DNA of 64,000 nucleotides from Burhinus oedicnemus (GCA_008921705.1 VFFE01007485.1:339280-403279), one strand, 5' to 3'; shown: positions 13,511 through 26,295, counted from the stretch's first letter. Notes: generated by a model not told the origin, from the letters alone. Numbers and translations: made by a program.

Positions 13511-13836
13511 TTAAAGGGGGCTTATAAGAAAGACGGGGATAGACATTTTAGCAGGGCCTGTTGTGATAGGACAAGGGGTAGTGTTTTTAAACACAAAGAG
13601 GGGAGATTTAGATTAGATAGAAGGAAGAAATTTTTCATGCTGAGGGTGGTGAAACACTGGCCCAGGTTGCCCAGAGAGGTGGTAGATGCCCCATCCCTGG
13701 AAACATTCCAGGTCAGGTTGGACGGGGCGCTGAGCAACCTGATCTAGTTGAAGATGTCCCTGCTCATTGCAGGGGGGTTGGACTAGAGGATCTTTAAATG
13801 TCCCTTCCAACCCAAACTATTCTACGATTCTATGAA
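13511..13836 (+). mobile_element. CR1 LINE 3' fragment, plus strand
   Basis: This is a 5'-truncated CR1 copy ending at ATTCTACGATTCTATGAA (13819-13836), the standard avian CR1 3' terminus. The last ORF2 codons are still visible in the open frame around 13620-13747, with residues RVVKHW and LPREVVDAP. The 5' edge abuts the minus-strand copy at 13168-13509 head to head. It keeps the roughly 107-base internal segment (about 13514-13620) that its neighbour lacks. Confidence 0.92.
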
Positions 13837-16350
13837 AATTCTTATTTGCCAGAGTAGATTTCTGTGATTGCTTGGCTGATGTAAGAAGGTTTTGAACTTG
13901 GGAGGAATATGGGGGTTGCAATATTCACTCTGTTTAACTTCAGCGAATTGACGAAGTTATCTTAGGCTCAGAGTTCTCTGTGCCTCAGGAGCCCTAGATG
14001 TATGTGCGACTTTTCCTAAATTGGATGCTCTGAGTCATACAGTGGAGGTGTCCAGCTTTCTCTAGCAATTATGTAAGGAGTCTAAGCCCCGACATTTCTA
14101 AGGCATTAATTTAATCTACAAGAGTTTGAATTTATATTTCTGCGTTTATTTGAAACCCTGTGTTTCCTTGAAAAGTTAGACAGCCTCTTCAGACAGAGGA
14201 ATGACACCACCCTTGTGCCTTCAAGCTAATAACTACCACACACTCCTTCCAAATGAGCAGGGAGATAGTACCCTCCAAGCTCTACCTTCATTTTCCCTCT
14301 CTCGACATGAAGAACACATGCCTTACTGTTAGCCACTGTGATTTCTGTAGTATTCAGGCATGCAACTCTCAGCAAGGAGGAATGGAGAGCTGAAACATCT
14401 AGAGACAGAACATGACCCTAAAGGACTGGGGACAACTTGGTGCCTATGTTCGTTTCTTATCGAGACTGACGAGCTGATAAAATTACAGAAAATAGTGTGC
14501 TCAGTTTTCACAGTAAGACTACAATTTGCTCATGCTTTCTGGAGAGAGTTCTTACTGTTTGGAGATATTTAAACAATTACTCGGTGTGAGGCACAGCACA
14601 GCTCTGTTACCATACTGCATCAGTAATTATTTATTCTGATTGTGCCTGAGTGGAGATGGAGGGACTGATACACTATACACTAACAGGCAATATTTACTCC
14701 CCTATTGGTGCTGAAAAATTGCATGAAAGGAAGCTGAGAAAGCAAATTACCACCTCTTGTGCTTGCCGTTTGAGGATGTGGTTACTGTTAGAGACAGATG
14801 AGCAGATAGACTCCTTCAAGAAAATCCTTTTTGTGTATTTGGTTAGGAAAGATAATTTCATTCTGGTTTCTTCTTTGGACAAATCTAAAACCCTCAAAGC
14901 AAAACTCAACAAAGCCAGCACATGTTGTTTCTTATTGTTTTTTAACTGTATCCCTTGGCAACGTGTCTAGAGAGAACATGGCATTGGAGTGAGTTCCTCC
15001 AGGTTATAAATTTAACCATGGAAGTGGTGCACGTCTTTAGATTTTGGCTTAAACCTGCATCCTCTTGAGTTGAATGATGGTATGCCAGGATAATAGGAGG
15101 TTATCCCGCTCAATAAATCAGGAGATCTTTGGACTGCTAAATTTAGACCTCATATATGTTGGAATTTGGTCGCATCTTGAGAATCTCGCAGAATCATATG
15201 TATGGGAGATGTTACTTACGAAGTGAAAGGGGTATTGCAAAAAGGAGGGAGGCCAAGGACATGACCCAGTCCTTACTGGTAGCCCTTGGATCACCACATA
15301 GAGGAACACAGTTGTGGTCACAAAGACCAAGAAATTCTGATGTGCCTACAATTTCATATACAGACTATTCTTTTGCTTAGTACTGATGCACAACGTGAAG
15401 ACTGTTTTGTACAGCGCCCTCTTTCACCCAGGCCCTAGGTACGAAGATTTTACTTTTGGGGAGCATTTTGGTTCTTCTAAATACAGTTTTGTAATTTCTC
15501 TTTTCATTGTCAGCTAGCATTTGGACTATTTTCTTGTATATAAAATGTTTGTCATGCAGCTGCAACAAAATCAATTTGTAAACTGTATTTTCTGTTAAGA
15601 TAAATAAATCCATAGGAATTACTGAAAAAGCCAGGGGCTTGGCATATTTCTAAACTCTTAGACCCAAGAGCAGAATTCTGCTCTTAGTTACACCACCACA
15701 GTCCAGAGTAACCAAATCAGGATTCATTGTGCTGTCACCTAAACCCTACCAACAAGACGGTGTAATTACAGGCTATTATTATGTGCACAGTTAGAGTGAT
15801 TATGTATGGGACTAAGTCCAGTTTAACAGCCAAGGCTAGATTTTGTTTATTTGCTTGTAAAGCTTCTAGCACATTTCAGCCATGGTATAAAGAAGAACCA
15901 CTACCACATCTTACAGTAAAAGAACCCTGTGCAAATTGAAAATGGTACAATTGCTACAGCATTAGGTTGTTCCAAAGTCCACAAATATGTCTACAGATCA
16001 AAAAAAGGCGGGTGGGGGATAGGGGAGAAGGGGGAAGGGAAAGTCAATAGTGAAATGGACTTTAAGCCGTTACAGTACTTTTTTATAAAGCCATGGAATT
16101 CACATGACTATTAAATCAAAGGAGGATGCCAAAAGCACAAAATTATGATGTGTCAGTTTCTCTGCCTGGCAAACAGCTGCATGCTCTGTTCAGACTCCTT
16201 GCTACACACGGATTTCTGCATCTGAATTAAGAGAAACAAAAACCATCAAGAGCACAAGCATTTGGATCTATTAACAAGTGAAGGGATGTGTTTGGAGCAA
16301 CAATGAGAGAACATTTGTGTATTGAAACTGGTGAACAGAAGTCCTCGGGG
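13837..16350. other. Unique sequence with a diverged local duplication
   Basis: No gene is supported. Two stretches about 330 bases apart (14395-14525 and 14735-14870) look related in bases and in one plus-strand frame (see findings). Neither matches a repeat I recognise. Confidence 0.45.
14395..14870 (+). repeat. Possible old tandem duplication, two units of about 110-130 bases
   Basis: Both units contain a similar stretch: GAGACTGACGAGCTGATAAA in the first and GAGACAGATGAGCAGATAGA in the second. In one forward frame they read LIETDELIKLQK and LLETDEQIDSFK, each preceded by a cysteine pair and followed by a similar hydrophobic run. The identity is modest and was judged by eye, so chance is not excluded. 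Confidence 0.3.
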
Positions 16351-16376
16351 AAAAAAAAAAAAGAAGGAAGAAAAGT
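16351..16376. repeat. Purine-rich A tract
   Basis: Twelve consecutive A followed by GAAGG-like purines. Confidence 0.7.
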
Positions 16377-16605
16377 AAGTCAGCAAGTGATCCGAAATGC
16401 TGGGAGATATATAGATTAAAGGAAAGAAATATGCAAGCAATCTCATATTAATTTTAGTAGATTCAGTTTGATATATATTTCTAGCCTCTCAGGAGAATGG
16501 CTTGAATTTCAAAGATGCTTCAGTGATAGTTCTGGCTGAGCCACAGTCTGGAATATTAAACTGCAGAGTTATTATTTGCACAATTGTACGTATTCCAAAT
16601 TGTGG

Positions 16606-16671
16606 TAAAAAAAACCCAAAAACCAAAAGCCAAACCAACCAACAAAACCCAACAAAACCCAAATCCCCAAA
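16606..16671. repeat. A/C-rich low-complexity tract
   Basis: G-poor run of AAAACCC and CCAACC-like units, such as AACAAAACCC repeated. Similar tracts recur near 28600 and 47650. It lacks the body of any retroelement that would explain it as a tail. Confidence 0.7.
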
Positions 16672-17242
16672 CTGATTATTGTACTACAGCACCTAATTAC
16701 AATCCCTGACTCCACCTCTGAATCGTTTCTCAGAACATGCTACGCATTTTCAGTTGACTCTGCCTCTCGAGTCCACCTACTTCTTTACCTACGTCGGATA
16801 TTTCTATAAGTGAGCGCTTTTTCTGCATTGTTGCTTTCTCTATTGAAGAACTGTCTATATTTCTGGAGTGTTGTGGTTCTTGTCTCCCTGTCTTTCCTGA
16901 GGAATAATTGGAATTAGACTAGTCCTCACTCTTCAATTTTGAGCAGGAAGTTGTTAGTTATTAGTATGCTCTATGAACCACGGTTCATCCGTTCTTCCAT
17001 TTTATTTAGATCCAGCTGGGAAACAGGTTATTACATTACTCAAAATGGCATATATTTTTTCCATTAGTGAATATGCAGATAACATTGGAGAGTAAGTCTT
17101 ACACTCTTCCCACACTCTTTCATACAAAGAAAAATACACTGAGTCAGAATTCCAATATGAAATCTGTGCAAATTTTTGTATAAGGTGTTAGTAGAGCCTG
17201 TTCTTTCTTGGGGACAGCCTTTTCCAATCTTACACCCAGCAG

Positions 17243-17291
17243 TCCTCCGAAAAATCTATCAGAGGTGATGGGATACGACTTCACTGCAAAG
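17243..17291 (+). other. Exon-like segment (49 bases) with good splice context
   Basis: The acceptor side is a pyrimidine-rich run ending CCCAGCAG. The donor side is TGCAAAG followed by GTAAGA at 17292, close to the vertebrate consensus. Two frames are open. One reads PPKNLSEVMGYDFTAK and ends exactly on a codon boundary. No family is recognised. Cryptic splice pairs of this quality occur in introns, so the call is tentative. Confidence 0.18.
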
Positions 17292-18012
17292 GTAAGAAGT
17301 ATTTCAACTCATGAAAAAAACTAAAACACAAGCCTGACAACAGTGAGATTTTCCAGTGAAATTGGGAGGTCTTTGGGGGATCTGCTGACTGAAACCTGAA
17401 CACTATTCTGCTGTGCACAGTAAGGATGGCAATCTATCTAATTCACAGTGCAGAAAGACAGTAATCAGCTAAAACAGATGAAATTTCTCTAAAAGCTTTC
17501 TGTTGTTCCCCTAGAGCCAAATTTTCTTAGCATATCCTCAGAAATCACCTATCATTCTGTATATACCAATTCAACATTTAAATCCTTTTTCATGTCATCC
17601 TTGCTATAATTCTGCTGCGTTTTCAGATGATGAGACGGCAAGAGATTCCTACCTTTTTGTGACAGCACAGTGTGAAGCAAAGTTATATACAACTGTGAGA
17701 GCAATCAGAATTACTTTCTCCCTTCTTCCCTCCTGAAGCATAAAGCACTTAATGCTGCCTTTGTCAGGTGGGCTTGTGATTGAGAACCCACAAAGCAGAA
17801 CTGGAGAATGTACAGCAAGGAAAAAACCCACAAACAAGCAAACAATAAAACCTCAGCAATCTTCTTTTCTGTGATGTCCAATATTAAAGACAATCTCACC
17901 CTCATCTCCTTTCTTCGCTTTCCTGAGGTGGACAGAAGAAAGAAGTTGTCCAGGGTGGCACTAAACATCAATGCGAGAATACAAAGTTTCCAAGGAAAAA
18001 AGGATGCAAGAA

Positions 18013-18038
18013 TTTTTTTTAATTTTTTTTTTTTTTTC
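18013..18038. repeat. Poly-T tract
   Basis: Two T runs separated by AA, followed by CCCCAG. Confidence 0.8.
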
Positions 18039-18507
18039 CCCAGGAGAAAGAGGAAAATTTTGTCAATAAGACAGAAGGAAAGCTAGGAATCTGAAGCAGG
18101 ATTTCCAGAGGCACACAGGACTGGACAAACGCAGGGACATCACTACGCTGAACACAGCGAGATAATAAAAATACAAGACTCTGGCTGCAACATGAAATAT
18201 GGCATCTAAAAAGGGAGTTTTGGAGGTGTGTGACAGCTATTAACTGCTGTTGGCACTCCTGCCTTCAGCTCCTTTTGTAGCTTGGCCCTTTTCTTGGCTT
18301 CTTTGTCAAGCAACCTTGTCCTCATATTAACAGTAGGGAAGGTGCAACCAGCAGACTTAGCGGAGGAAGAGGTACACGTCCAGAAACACAAACAGTACTC
18401 CAGCAATGATGGCAACGGAAAAGAAGTGACACGTAAATGACTTACAGTTACATCAGCAGAGGGGGTGAACTCTCTGGGTTTCCCTGTCCTTTGGATTTAA
18501 AGTCAGA

Positions 18508-19195
18508 GAATTTTTCAGACTGGAAGGGACCTCAGGGGATCTCCAGTCCAACCACCTGCTCAAAGCAGGATCAGCTCTGAATTCAGACCAAGTTGCTCAG
18601 GGCCGTCTCCAACTGGGTCCTGAAAACATCCAAGGGTGGAGACCCCATCCTCTCTGGGCAGTGAGTTCCTGTTCATAACCGCCATCACTGTAAGAAACTA
18701 TTTCCTTACATCCCATCTGAGGTTTCTCTGGCTTGATTTATGATAGCTATCTCTTGTTCTCATCTCAGTAAAGGGGTTCTGTCTTCTCCATAATGCCCGT
18801 GTAGGTACTGGGGACTGCTGCTGGGTCCCCTTGAAGCCATCCCTTCTCCAAGCCCAACAAGCCAAGCTCCCTCAGCCTTTCCTCACAGTGCTCCCGTTCC
18901 TGAGCATCTTGATGACCTCATCTGAACTTGTTCCAGTTTCTTTCCTGTACTGGTGCCTGAAACTGGATACGGTATTCCAAATGTAATCTAATAAGCACCA
19001 AATACAGGGGAATAATCACTTCCCTTGATGTCCTGGCAATGCTGCTGTTGATACTGCCCAGTAAGCTGCTAGTCTTTATAGCTGCCAGGGTGCACTGCTG
19101 GCAGATGTTTGACTACTGTCCAGTAGGATCCACAGGCCTTTTTCAGCATACATGCTACCCAGGCAGTCAGCCCTCAGCTTGTGAATTTGTTTCAA
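18508..19195 (-). mobile_element. CR1 LINE fragment, minus strand, about 690 bases
   Basis: Reading the minus strand gives the familiar CR1 3' half. Plus-strand landmarks are GGAAGGGACCTCAGG near the 3' end, CCTCTCTGGGCAGTGAGTTC in the middle and CCCTCAGCCTTTCCTCACAG near 18870. The terminal ATTCTATG-type repeat is worn (CAGAGAATTTTTCAGA at about 18505). No open frame survives, and divergence looks greater than in the 13 kb pair. The 5' edge, in the CCAGGCAGTCAGCCCTCAGC area, is uncertain by tens of bases. Confidence 0.88.
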
Positions 19196-22100
19196 CATTC
19201 TCTGCTTTGTAACAGCCCAATTATTTTTCAGCAAATTATTTTATTCTTCAACCCCTAGGTGTGTGAACTCTGGGGAAATGGGGAGAGATGAGAAGTTTAC
19301 CTATTAATAAAATATCACATACCCATACTTAATTCAGATCAACCTTTAGCTTTTTAATGCTTTCAGAGCACATTGTCTCTTGTAGCTCAGATGCAAGTTT
19401 GTCCTTGCCACAAGGACTCCCCTGCAGTTTGTACTATACTAGAAAGAAACAATTCTGAATAATATGATTTGCATTATAACTAATCATGTCTAGGCAGATC
19501 TAGAGCAGTATGCTCAGTCCTATGGAAGTGGAAGGTGCTTGCCATGCACACACATGTTCTTTCCAATGCTTCTTGGAGAGTAAACCCGTGCAGACGAAAC
19601 CTATAGATAACTGAGTTGGAATTCAGTCAGAGATTCAGACAAATTTAGTGGGCTACAGTACAGACATCTACACTGGAAAGATTTGTGAACATTTCTGTTA
19701 GTGACTGAGAATACAAATCCTGCTGCTAATCCTGTAGATGCTATGAAGATTGACTTCATGGTAATGAGAATGAAGTTGGGGCATTTATGAAGCACTTGAC
19801 TGCCTGGCAAGCAGGATTTCTTCAAACAAAATGTGTTTTAACATATCAGACTGAAAGGGCTGTGTTAAGGAATAAGAAATGCATGCAGTTCTTAAAAAAT
19901 GGAAAAGCAGTGATTCCGCAAAGGAGCGGATGCAACAGCAATGCACAGTGCAGAGCGAGCTCCCAGTGCAGTGCTGCAGGGAAAGGAGGCTAATATGGCT
20001 CTTGGATGTACTCTCCAGAGCAGTGTGAGCAGCAGTAAGGAGGTGACTTTTATGTCTGTGTGCTGGCTTGGTCAGACTGAGAGTCAGGCTGCAGTCCTGA
20101 AAGTGTTGCTAATATTCCTCCTTCTCTTCAGCCAGAAGCTTGAGTTACAAATGCCTCCTCCCTCCTAAACCAAGGCAGCAGAAGTATTCCCTAAGTTTGT
20201 ATGAGCATGCATAAATACCAAGTTAGAACAAGGCAATGTTTCATCCTGAGACTAAATAAGAGAGTATGAAAATTTTCTTCCTTTATCAAGTGTACCCACC
20301 AGTTTATTCTCTCCTTTATTCTTTCCAACCAGTAGTCTTCACTGATGAACAAATTCAACACCACTCACAAGGGATTCTTCCTCCTTGTCAAGCCTTTTGC
20401 TGCGGGGTCTTTTCCTAGCACAGTCCATTCTCCTCCCGCGTTTGTGTAGCAGACCTCTCCAAGGTCTCTTTCATTCCTCCTCTGCTCAGCTCTTCTGCGG
20501 CTGCTCCAAGAGACAACCATCTCCTCCTTCCAGCAGTTTCTGCAGCAGGCAGAACAGAGACCCAAGCAGCATTCTGTCCTCCTTCCAGGCACTCTCTTTG
20601 TAATAAAAAATACTCTGCGTAGTATTCACTCTACTAAATCATTTGAGAACAAATTAAATAGACCACTTCTAACCAATATCTAGAAGTTCTGTTGTGTTCT
20701 GGGCTCTTCCTAGACGAACAAGTTATTAGACTGCAAGTAGGCTGGAAGGTGAAATTGCTTGTCTATAGATAAAGGGTTCCTTCTGGTCTTGGATTCAGTG
20801 AGCATTTGTTCAAGATACCTTACCTACATGAACATAAAGTCAATCAAATCAAGACAGGGACAAATCTTCTGCAGTGTGATTTTGAAGGCATAACATTTTC
20901 TTTTTAAGTTTCTTCTCAGTTCTGTACACTTCACTCCTCCCTATTTACTGAAATAACATTAATATTTTTGTTCTTGTTTGTCTGGCACCTGTACTGCAAA
21001 AATCAATGTTCTACTTAGCGAAATTATTCAGCAGGTATTAATGCTTCTTCATACAACTCCATATCCATTTTCTGTGGGGTGTTTTTCAATTGCAAATTGA
21101 AAACCAGTATGAGAGCGTTACCGCTGCAATCACAGTAAAGTCTGCTAAGTTCATAGAAGCAGAGAGAAAAAAAGAAAGAATTGAATTATGATAATACAAA
21201 TATGAATGTATAAAGTGCTAAATGCAAAATTGGGTAGGGTGTTGTGTGTCTGTGTGGGGAAATCAAACTAGCGTTGTATTAAGGCAGTTTGCCTTTGTCA
21301 CGTAAATGGCACAAGGTGATAGAAAGAGAAACAAGAGAAAAATATAAGCTGTAGTTCTTCCAACACAAATAAACTTCTTTCAGAGCTCACTGAAGCTACT
21401 GGAGGTCTTTCAACTGCCTCCATGACAGACGACTTCTTCAAGCGTAGGGCTTCCACTTCAGCACAACATGAGCAATAAACAATATAACTAGAACATGGGG
21501 CTTAAACCAAAGAACAGCCGTAGAGCAGGCATCCAGTGTGCTTTCTGTGACAGCAGACAATATCACACACCAAGTGAAGAGAAGCCTTGCTTTGCTACCA
21601 AGATGCCAAATTTGAATGCCAACACTTGAATTTTATTGTTTTAAATTTTCTCTCAACTGAAAGGTGTTAACTACTACTCCTCATTAAGATTAATAATAGC
21701 AATACTCTTTGTCCTCTGACCATATTTCTTAGCTCAAAACATATTTCTGGTATGCCTTCTCAGAAAACAGAGGTGGTGTTCAAATCATTCAGACCTAAAG
21801 ATGGTGTCTTAAATCTCTAGGATTTCCTCATCTGCTCTGTTCCTTCCACGAGGGCAGTCTGCTTTACAGTTATCTTTTCAGGGAGACATCGTATTTGCCC
21901 ATAAATACACAAAAAGTTTGAGATAATTTCTTTATACAAACTTAGAGTAAATACACTGTACTCTAGGTAGCACAAGGAGTAAGATAATCTATGCAAAAGA
22001 ACAGTTACGTATATGCAGCTTTTCTCAGCATTTTCACTGAGATTTGGTTAAAAGGGAGTTCAAGATAATTCTTTTCTTTCTGTTTCCACTCCACAATTCA

Positions 22101-22779
22101 TTTCTGGTTCCTGTCTCTTCTCTGAAATGGCCAGAATCATTCTTTTTATAGGTTTTAGTACATACTATACAGTTTCCCTACCCAGCCTCAATTCATGTCC
22201 TGCAATTCATTTATATAATCCAGATTTAAACTACCTTGCCTAGATCAATGCTAGCAATTAATTCTAGATGGACTTGCATCTGAAAGGGTGCATATCAATG
22301 TGTAATACAACATCTATTAGTTTTAAACCTTCTGTTACATGTGATAATGTCTCTGACTGTTGGGGTTTTTTTTAGGCTCAATATGGAGGTTATAGAACTA
22401 AAAGAAAAGGACACAAATCCATTAAAAAAACCCCCAGCACTCCTTCTCCCCCTAATAAAAAACCCAAATATATTGAAACGATGAATGAATCCTGACTACC
22501 ATTGAATCTATACTTTTTCCTTAGGCTTCCCAACTGAGTGAACTTGGTCAGTATCTACACCTGTACAGTAATAAAAGTCATATTGACGTAAGTCTAGCGG
22601 TCTTAGGTCTTAGTGAGATATTGATCTGATAGACAATTAATATCACATGGAACATGCACATAAAATAATTTTTCAAACCAGCCTGAGATAACAGTCTTTT
22701 GTTTCTAATGGGTAATAAAAATGTTTGAGCATGTAAAACTTAGGGATTTTGCAGACTTTTACAGATTGAGTGTTGGAGG
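19196..22779. other. Unique AT-rich sequence
   Basis: No gene and no known repeat. A good acceptor (T8 then AG) at 22375 is followed by 39 stop-free codons (begins AQYGGYRTKRKGHK) to a TGA at about 22493, with no start codon context. The codons sit in A-rich DNA, so chance is likely. A GC-richer patch at about 20380-20600 has no clear identity. Confidence 0.45.
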
Positions 22780-22810
22780 TTTTTTTTTTTCTTTTCTTTT
22801 TTTTTTTTCC
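22780..22810. repeat. Poly-T tract with C interruptions
   Basis: About 30 bases of T broken by single C, followed by CCCC. Confidence 0.8.
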
Positions 22811-25800
22811 CCACCAAAACAGAACTTCCATTAAGAATCAAAACACAGCTTCCAGCTACTCATTAACCTGTTTAATTTCCTTAGTGGAAGTCACAGTAAA
22901 GAAAAAAAGAATTAGCACTAGTCAAAGAGAAAATTCCTGGTAATTCATCTAAATGTTTCTAATTTTAAGGCCTAGCTTGACCATTTAAATGCTAGCAGAC
23001 TGGAGTTAATTTGTTTGTATAAAAGGCACCTTTGGCTTTTGCGACTGAAAATGAATGATGAAACAATTACTGTCCTAGACTACAAAGTACTTATTTATAA
23101 ACAAAACCCAAAGTATAGTACATTAGCACTAATGACTAAGTAATTAATTGCTACCAGCACAAAGTGTTGGGAGAGGTCTACATTGAGACACATTATTATC
23201 AAATATTTCAGCTTATTTCTTTAATTTCAGAATTATTGTATGACCTGTTAATAATAATAACAACTTTAATTTATAGTCAGAGCACTTACAACTCTACATT
23301 AGATAGAGTCATAACTTTGTGGGCAGATGCATCTTTCTCTATCCCACTAGGCCTGTTTATCTGTAGAACTTGAGATACTATTGCTGTTATCTGTCAGCTG
23401 GTTCCTCACCACACGTGACAGACACCTGCACATTACAGATAAAGCCTCTGGGATCCGCTGCCTGTTGTGAACTGTGGCAAAAGCTGTGTCTGAGCCTCTG
23501 TGAATATAAAATGCAGGACAGAAACTCCCACTGAAGAAGGCAGATGCAGCTTACCAGCAAAGCGTGCATCATATTGTCTTCTGTATTTCACATAAGTTGA
23601 AATAACTTGGTATATCTACATGTTAGTGAAATGCATTGTTTGGCGTTGGTGATGGAGAACTTCATTACAACAGTGCTCCGCACATCTGTAATACGTACAT
23701 CTAATGGAGGGGTAATTATAGAGGAAGCTAGAGGGAGTAATCCCTGTTCTTCTCTAGCACACCTATGTGCCAAGTTTCTCCACTCATAGTTCCCTCTCCT
23801 TACCTTCCCTTCTCCTTGGCTCCTCTCCAGTCGTAAGCCTTAGGAACATCTAGCCGCTAATGAGATTTTGGAATTGCAGCCTGCTCTCTTTTCTAACTGA
23901 GGCGGCATTTGGCCGTTACCACCCTCTTCAAGTAGCTAGGTTACTACCTGAGCCTTCTTTACAAAGGCAAACAAAATAAGCCCGTCCTCCTTGATGGCAC
24001 AGTCTACTGAGAGGAAGTAGATGTTGCTGATCAAGGCAGTCTTCAGTGTAGGAGAAATCCTGGTTGTTATGTCCCTTTGAATGTTCACAACCCCATTGGC
24101 AATAGTGTGTTCCAGAATGCATCAAAACCCCAGCCTGGGAATGCTCAGGTGCTAAGATATATGTCATCTCTGGGATGTAGATAATTGTAAATAAGTATGT
24201 AGACAAAAGGACATCATTGTGTGGAGCCTGGAACTGATGGAGAAATGTTTGAATAAGTACTGTGGTAAAAGGGGGAAGCCCTGAAGACTACTACAGTTTG
24301 GTTAATCAGACTAAATTGACAGAAGAGGAGGAAGATCAGACCAACAACAACTTTGTCGGTGCATTATATGCAGGACAAACCTCTGGTAATAGCTGTTTTT
24401 GTTTCATTAAATACCAGCAATGTGCGGTTTACCGTACATAGAAAAGCTAATTCTGGGGTACGCTGAGGAAAGCATATTAAGGTCTTCATTGTCAGTCTGT
24501 CTGTCTCAGGAAGCGATTGGCTATGACCAATATGGTATTTTGGGAACAGCAAAGGAACATCCTGCACTGTGCCCAATGGAATCTTGCTTTTCTTTATTAA
24601 TAAAAACAAGTGACTTTGCCATACACTGCTGTGCTGTTTATTAATTACAATTATTTACTGTTTGGCACAATACATAATAGGGAGAAAAGCACTTACTTTG
24701 CTTAAATGAGTTCAGAATTGTATTATCTTGTGTGGTAAGAAAGAAATCAGCACGTTGAAAGTATGTAATTAACTTGTACTGTGAATGATGTGGTGGAAAA
24801 CAAAGGCCAGTGTAGAGCTAATGTGGTGGATGCAAAATAACGTGTTCTCATACACAGCATTCTGGAGGTGTACATTATTCCCACCATTTATTGTGTTTCC
24901 TGAGTCACGGTGTTATTTGGAAAATAATTTGAACCAAAACAAAAACAGAGCCTAAATCATATGTTTTCCTGCAGGAAAGAAATCCCAGTAAAAAGGCAAA
25001 TAGTTCTACCCCCACCCCCTTTCTTTGTCTAACAATGCAAAGAACATTCTGTGTCAAGAAGCACAGCATAGCGAATAGCCCATTTGCAGCTTAACTGCTT
25101 GACAGTCCCAGCAGCGACGTTGGAGCCATCAACACAACCGCGCTGGCTGCATCCCCTTGGTTTGCTTTAGTCCAGTCACTTTGTATTAGCAATGTCACTC
25201 ACTGTGTTGCAGCAGGACAGACAAAGCATGATGCTTTGTGTCACGCGAAGGAGCTGAAAAAGAATGTTCCCTGAAAACAGTGGTGATTCTGTCTTTTCTT
25301 TAAATATCTCAAAGTAAAATATCGTCCCCGTATATAGCAATTCTTCTTCTGAGGATTCCCGTGGCAATTGTCAACCACGCCTGTGAAGGAATCACTTCAC
25401 TCATCCATTTAATGCAGTCACTTCTGGGATGGAGAGCGACAGACAACAGGCAGCAACAGCACAGGAGTTGGAGAGGGAACTCTGGGACAAGGACACCAGG
25501 GCAGGTCCCTGCAAAGCACTTCCTACAGAGCACTTCAAAAGAGCATGGAACAAATAAGGCTTTTTCCTTTTCCAACCCCTATCCAAAGGGACTAACTCAC
25601 TTTCTACAGCATCTTGGAATGGGAGAAGCCAATCAGTTATATGTACAGCCAAAATACTTTAAACCTTAAGCTTGTAATATCTAGGCCTCAACATAATATC
25701 TTTTGAATAATTAAAAATAATGATAACAAAAAAACAACCGAACACATTCAGGTGGGAATACTTCTGGAGACATTTTTAAACCTTAAGCATTTAAATGTTG

Positions 25801-26265
25801 ACACTTAAAATAAAAATAAGTTTAGTTGTCTAAACATATTAGTACTATTGGAGATACCCTGGAGTATCAAAGACATCTGCATGAGATTTGCAAATATGAC
25901 ACTCTAAAATACCTTAAAAAGCACTGAATATCTATGTTTAAGTTATTGAATTGAGCCACTATATATACCACCAGAGGTCCAGAAGGAAATCAGCATTTTC
26001 TGAAGTTCAGATAATGTATTTAGTTGTCTAAGTGTGGTTTTCATTGTGTAACTTCAGACATTACAGGTTTAGTCATTTCATCTTGTCACAGAAAGCGGAG
26101 TCATGGAGAAATTTAACTGGGTATTGCATCTATCTGGCAATCCATCACAAAATGACAATGTAGTTCTTTTTTCAGAAGCTCATTCCTATCTTAGATGTAC
26201 ATATGCCCTTTTAAGCTCATCACAGAATAACTCCAACTGTTGAGATGAACCAGCAAACATTTTAC
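22811..26265. other. Unique sequence, nothing identified
   Basis: No gene or known repeat is recognised. The segment around 24830-24950 is unusually orderly AT-rich sequence of the sort seen in conserved enhancers, but this cannot be shown without an alignment. Confidence 0.45.
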
Positions 26266-26295
26266 AGACTAGACTAGACTAGACTAGAATAGACT
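26266..26295. repeat. (AGACT)n pentamer at a CR1 3' end
   Basis: Four clean AGACT units, then AGAAT and AGACT. Read with the element this is a TCTAG-type tail in the place where CR1 copies usually carry ATTCT/ATTCTATGAT units, so it most likely began as the element's own terminal repeat. Confidence 0.8.

Larger units (their letters stand above)
13168..13836. repeat. Large inverted repeat made by two head-to-head CR1 copies
   Basis: The left arm is about 13168-13378 and the right arm about 13621-13836, with roughly 240 bases between them. A hand alignment of the arms over about 211 positions gave 13 mismatches, near 94% identity. A single strand or transcript across this region could fold into a stem of about 210 base pairs. 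Confidence 0.88.
16672..18507. other. Unique sequence, no supported gene
   Basis: Contains one exon-like segment (17243-17291) and a poly-T run, listed separately. On the minus strand at 18206-18415 there is a 70-codon open frame with a Lys/Arg/Glu-rich part (EAKKRAKLQKELKAG). It has no splice or promoter context and I could not place it in a family. Confidence 0.45.

Noticed and set aside
13252..13810. Several short open frames on both strands
   Set aside because: All lie inside the two CR1 3' ends and mirror one another because of the inverted repeat.
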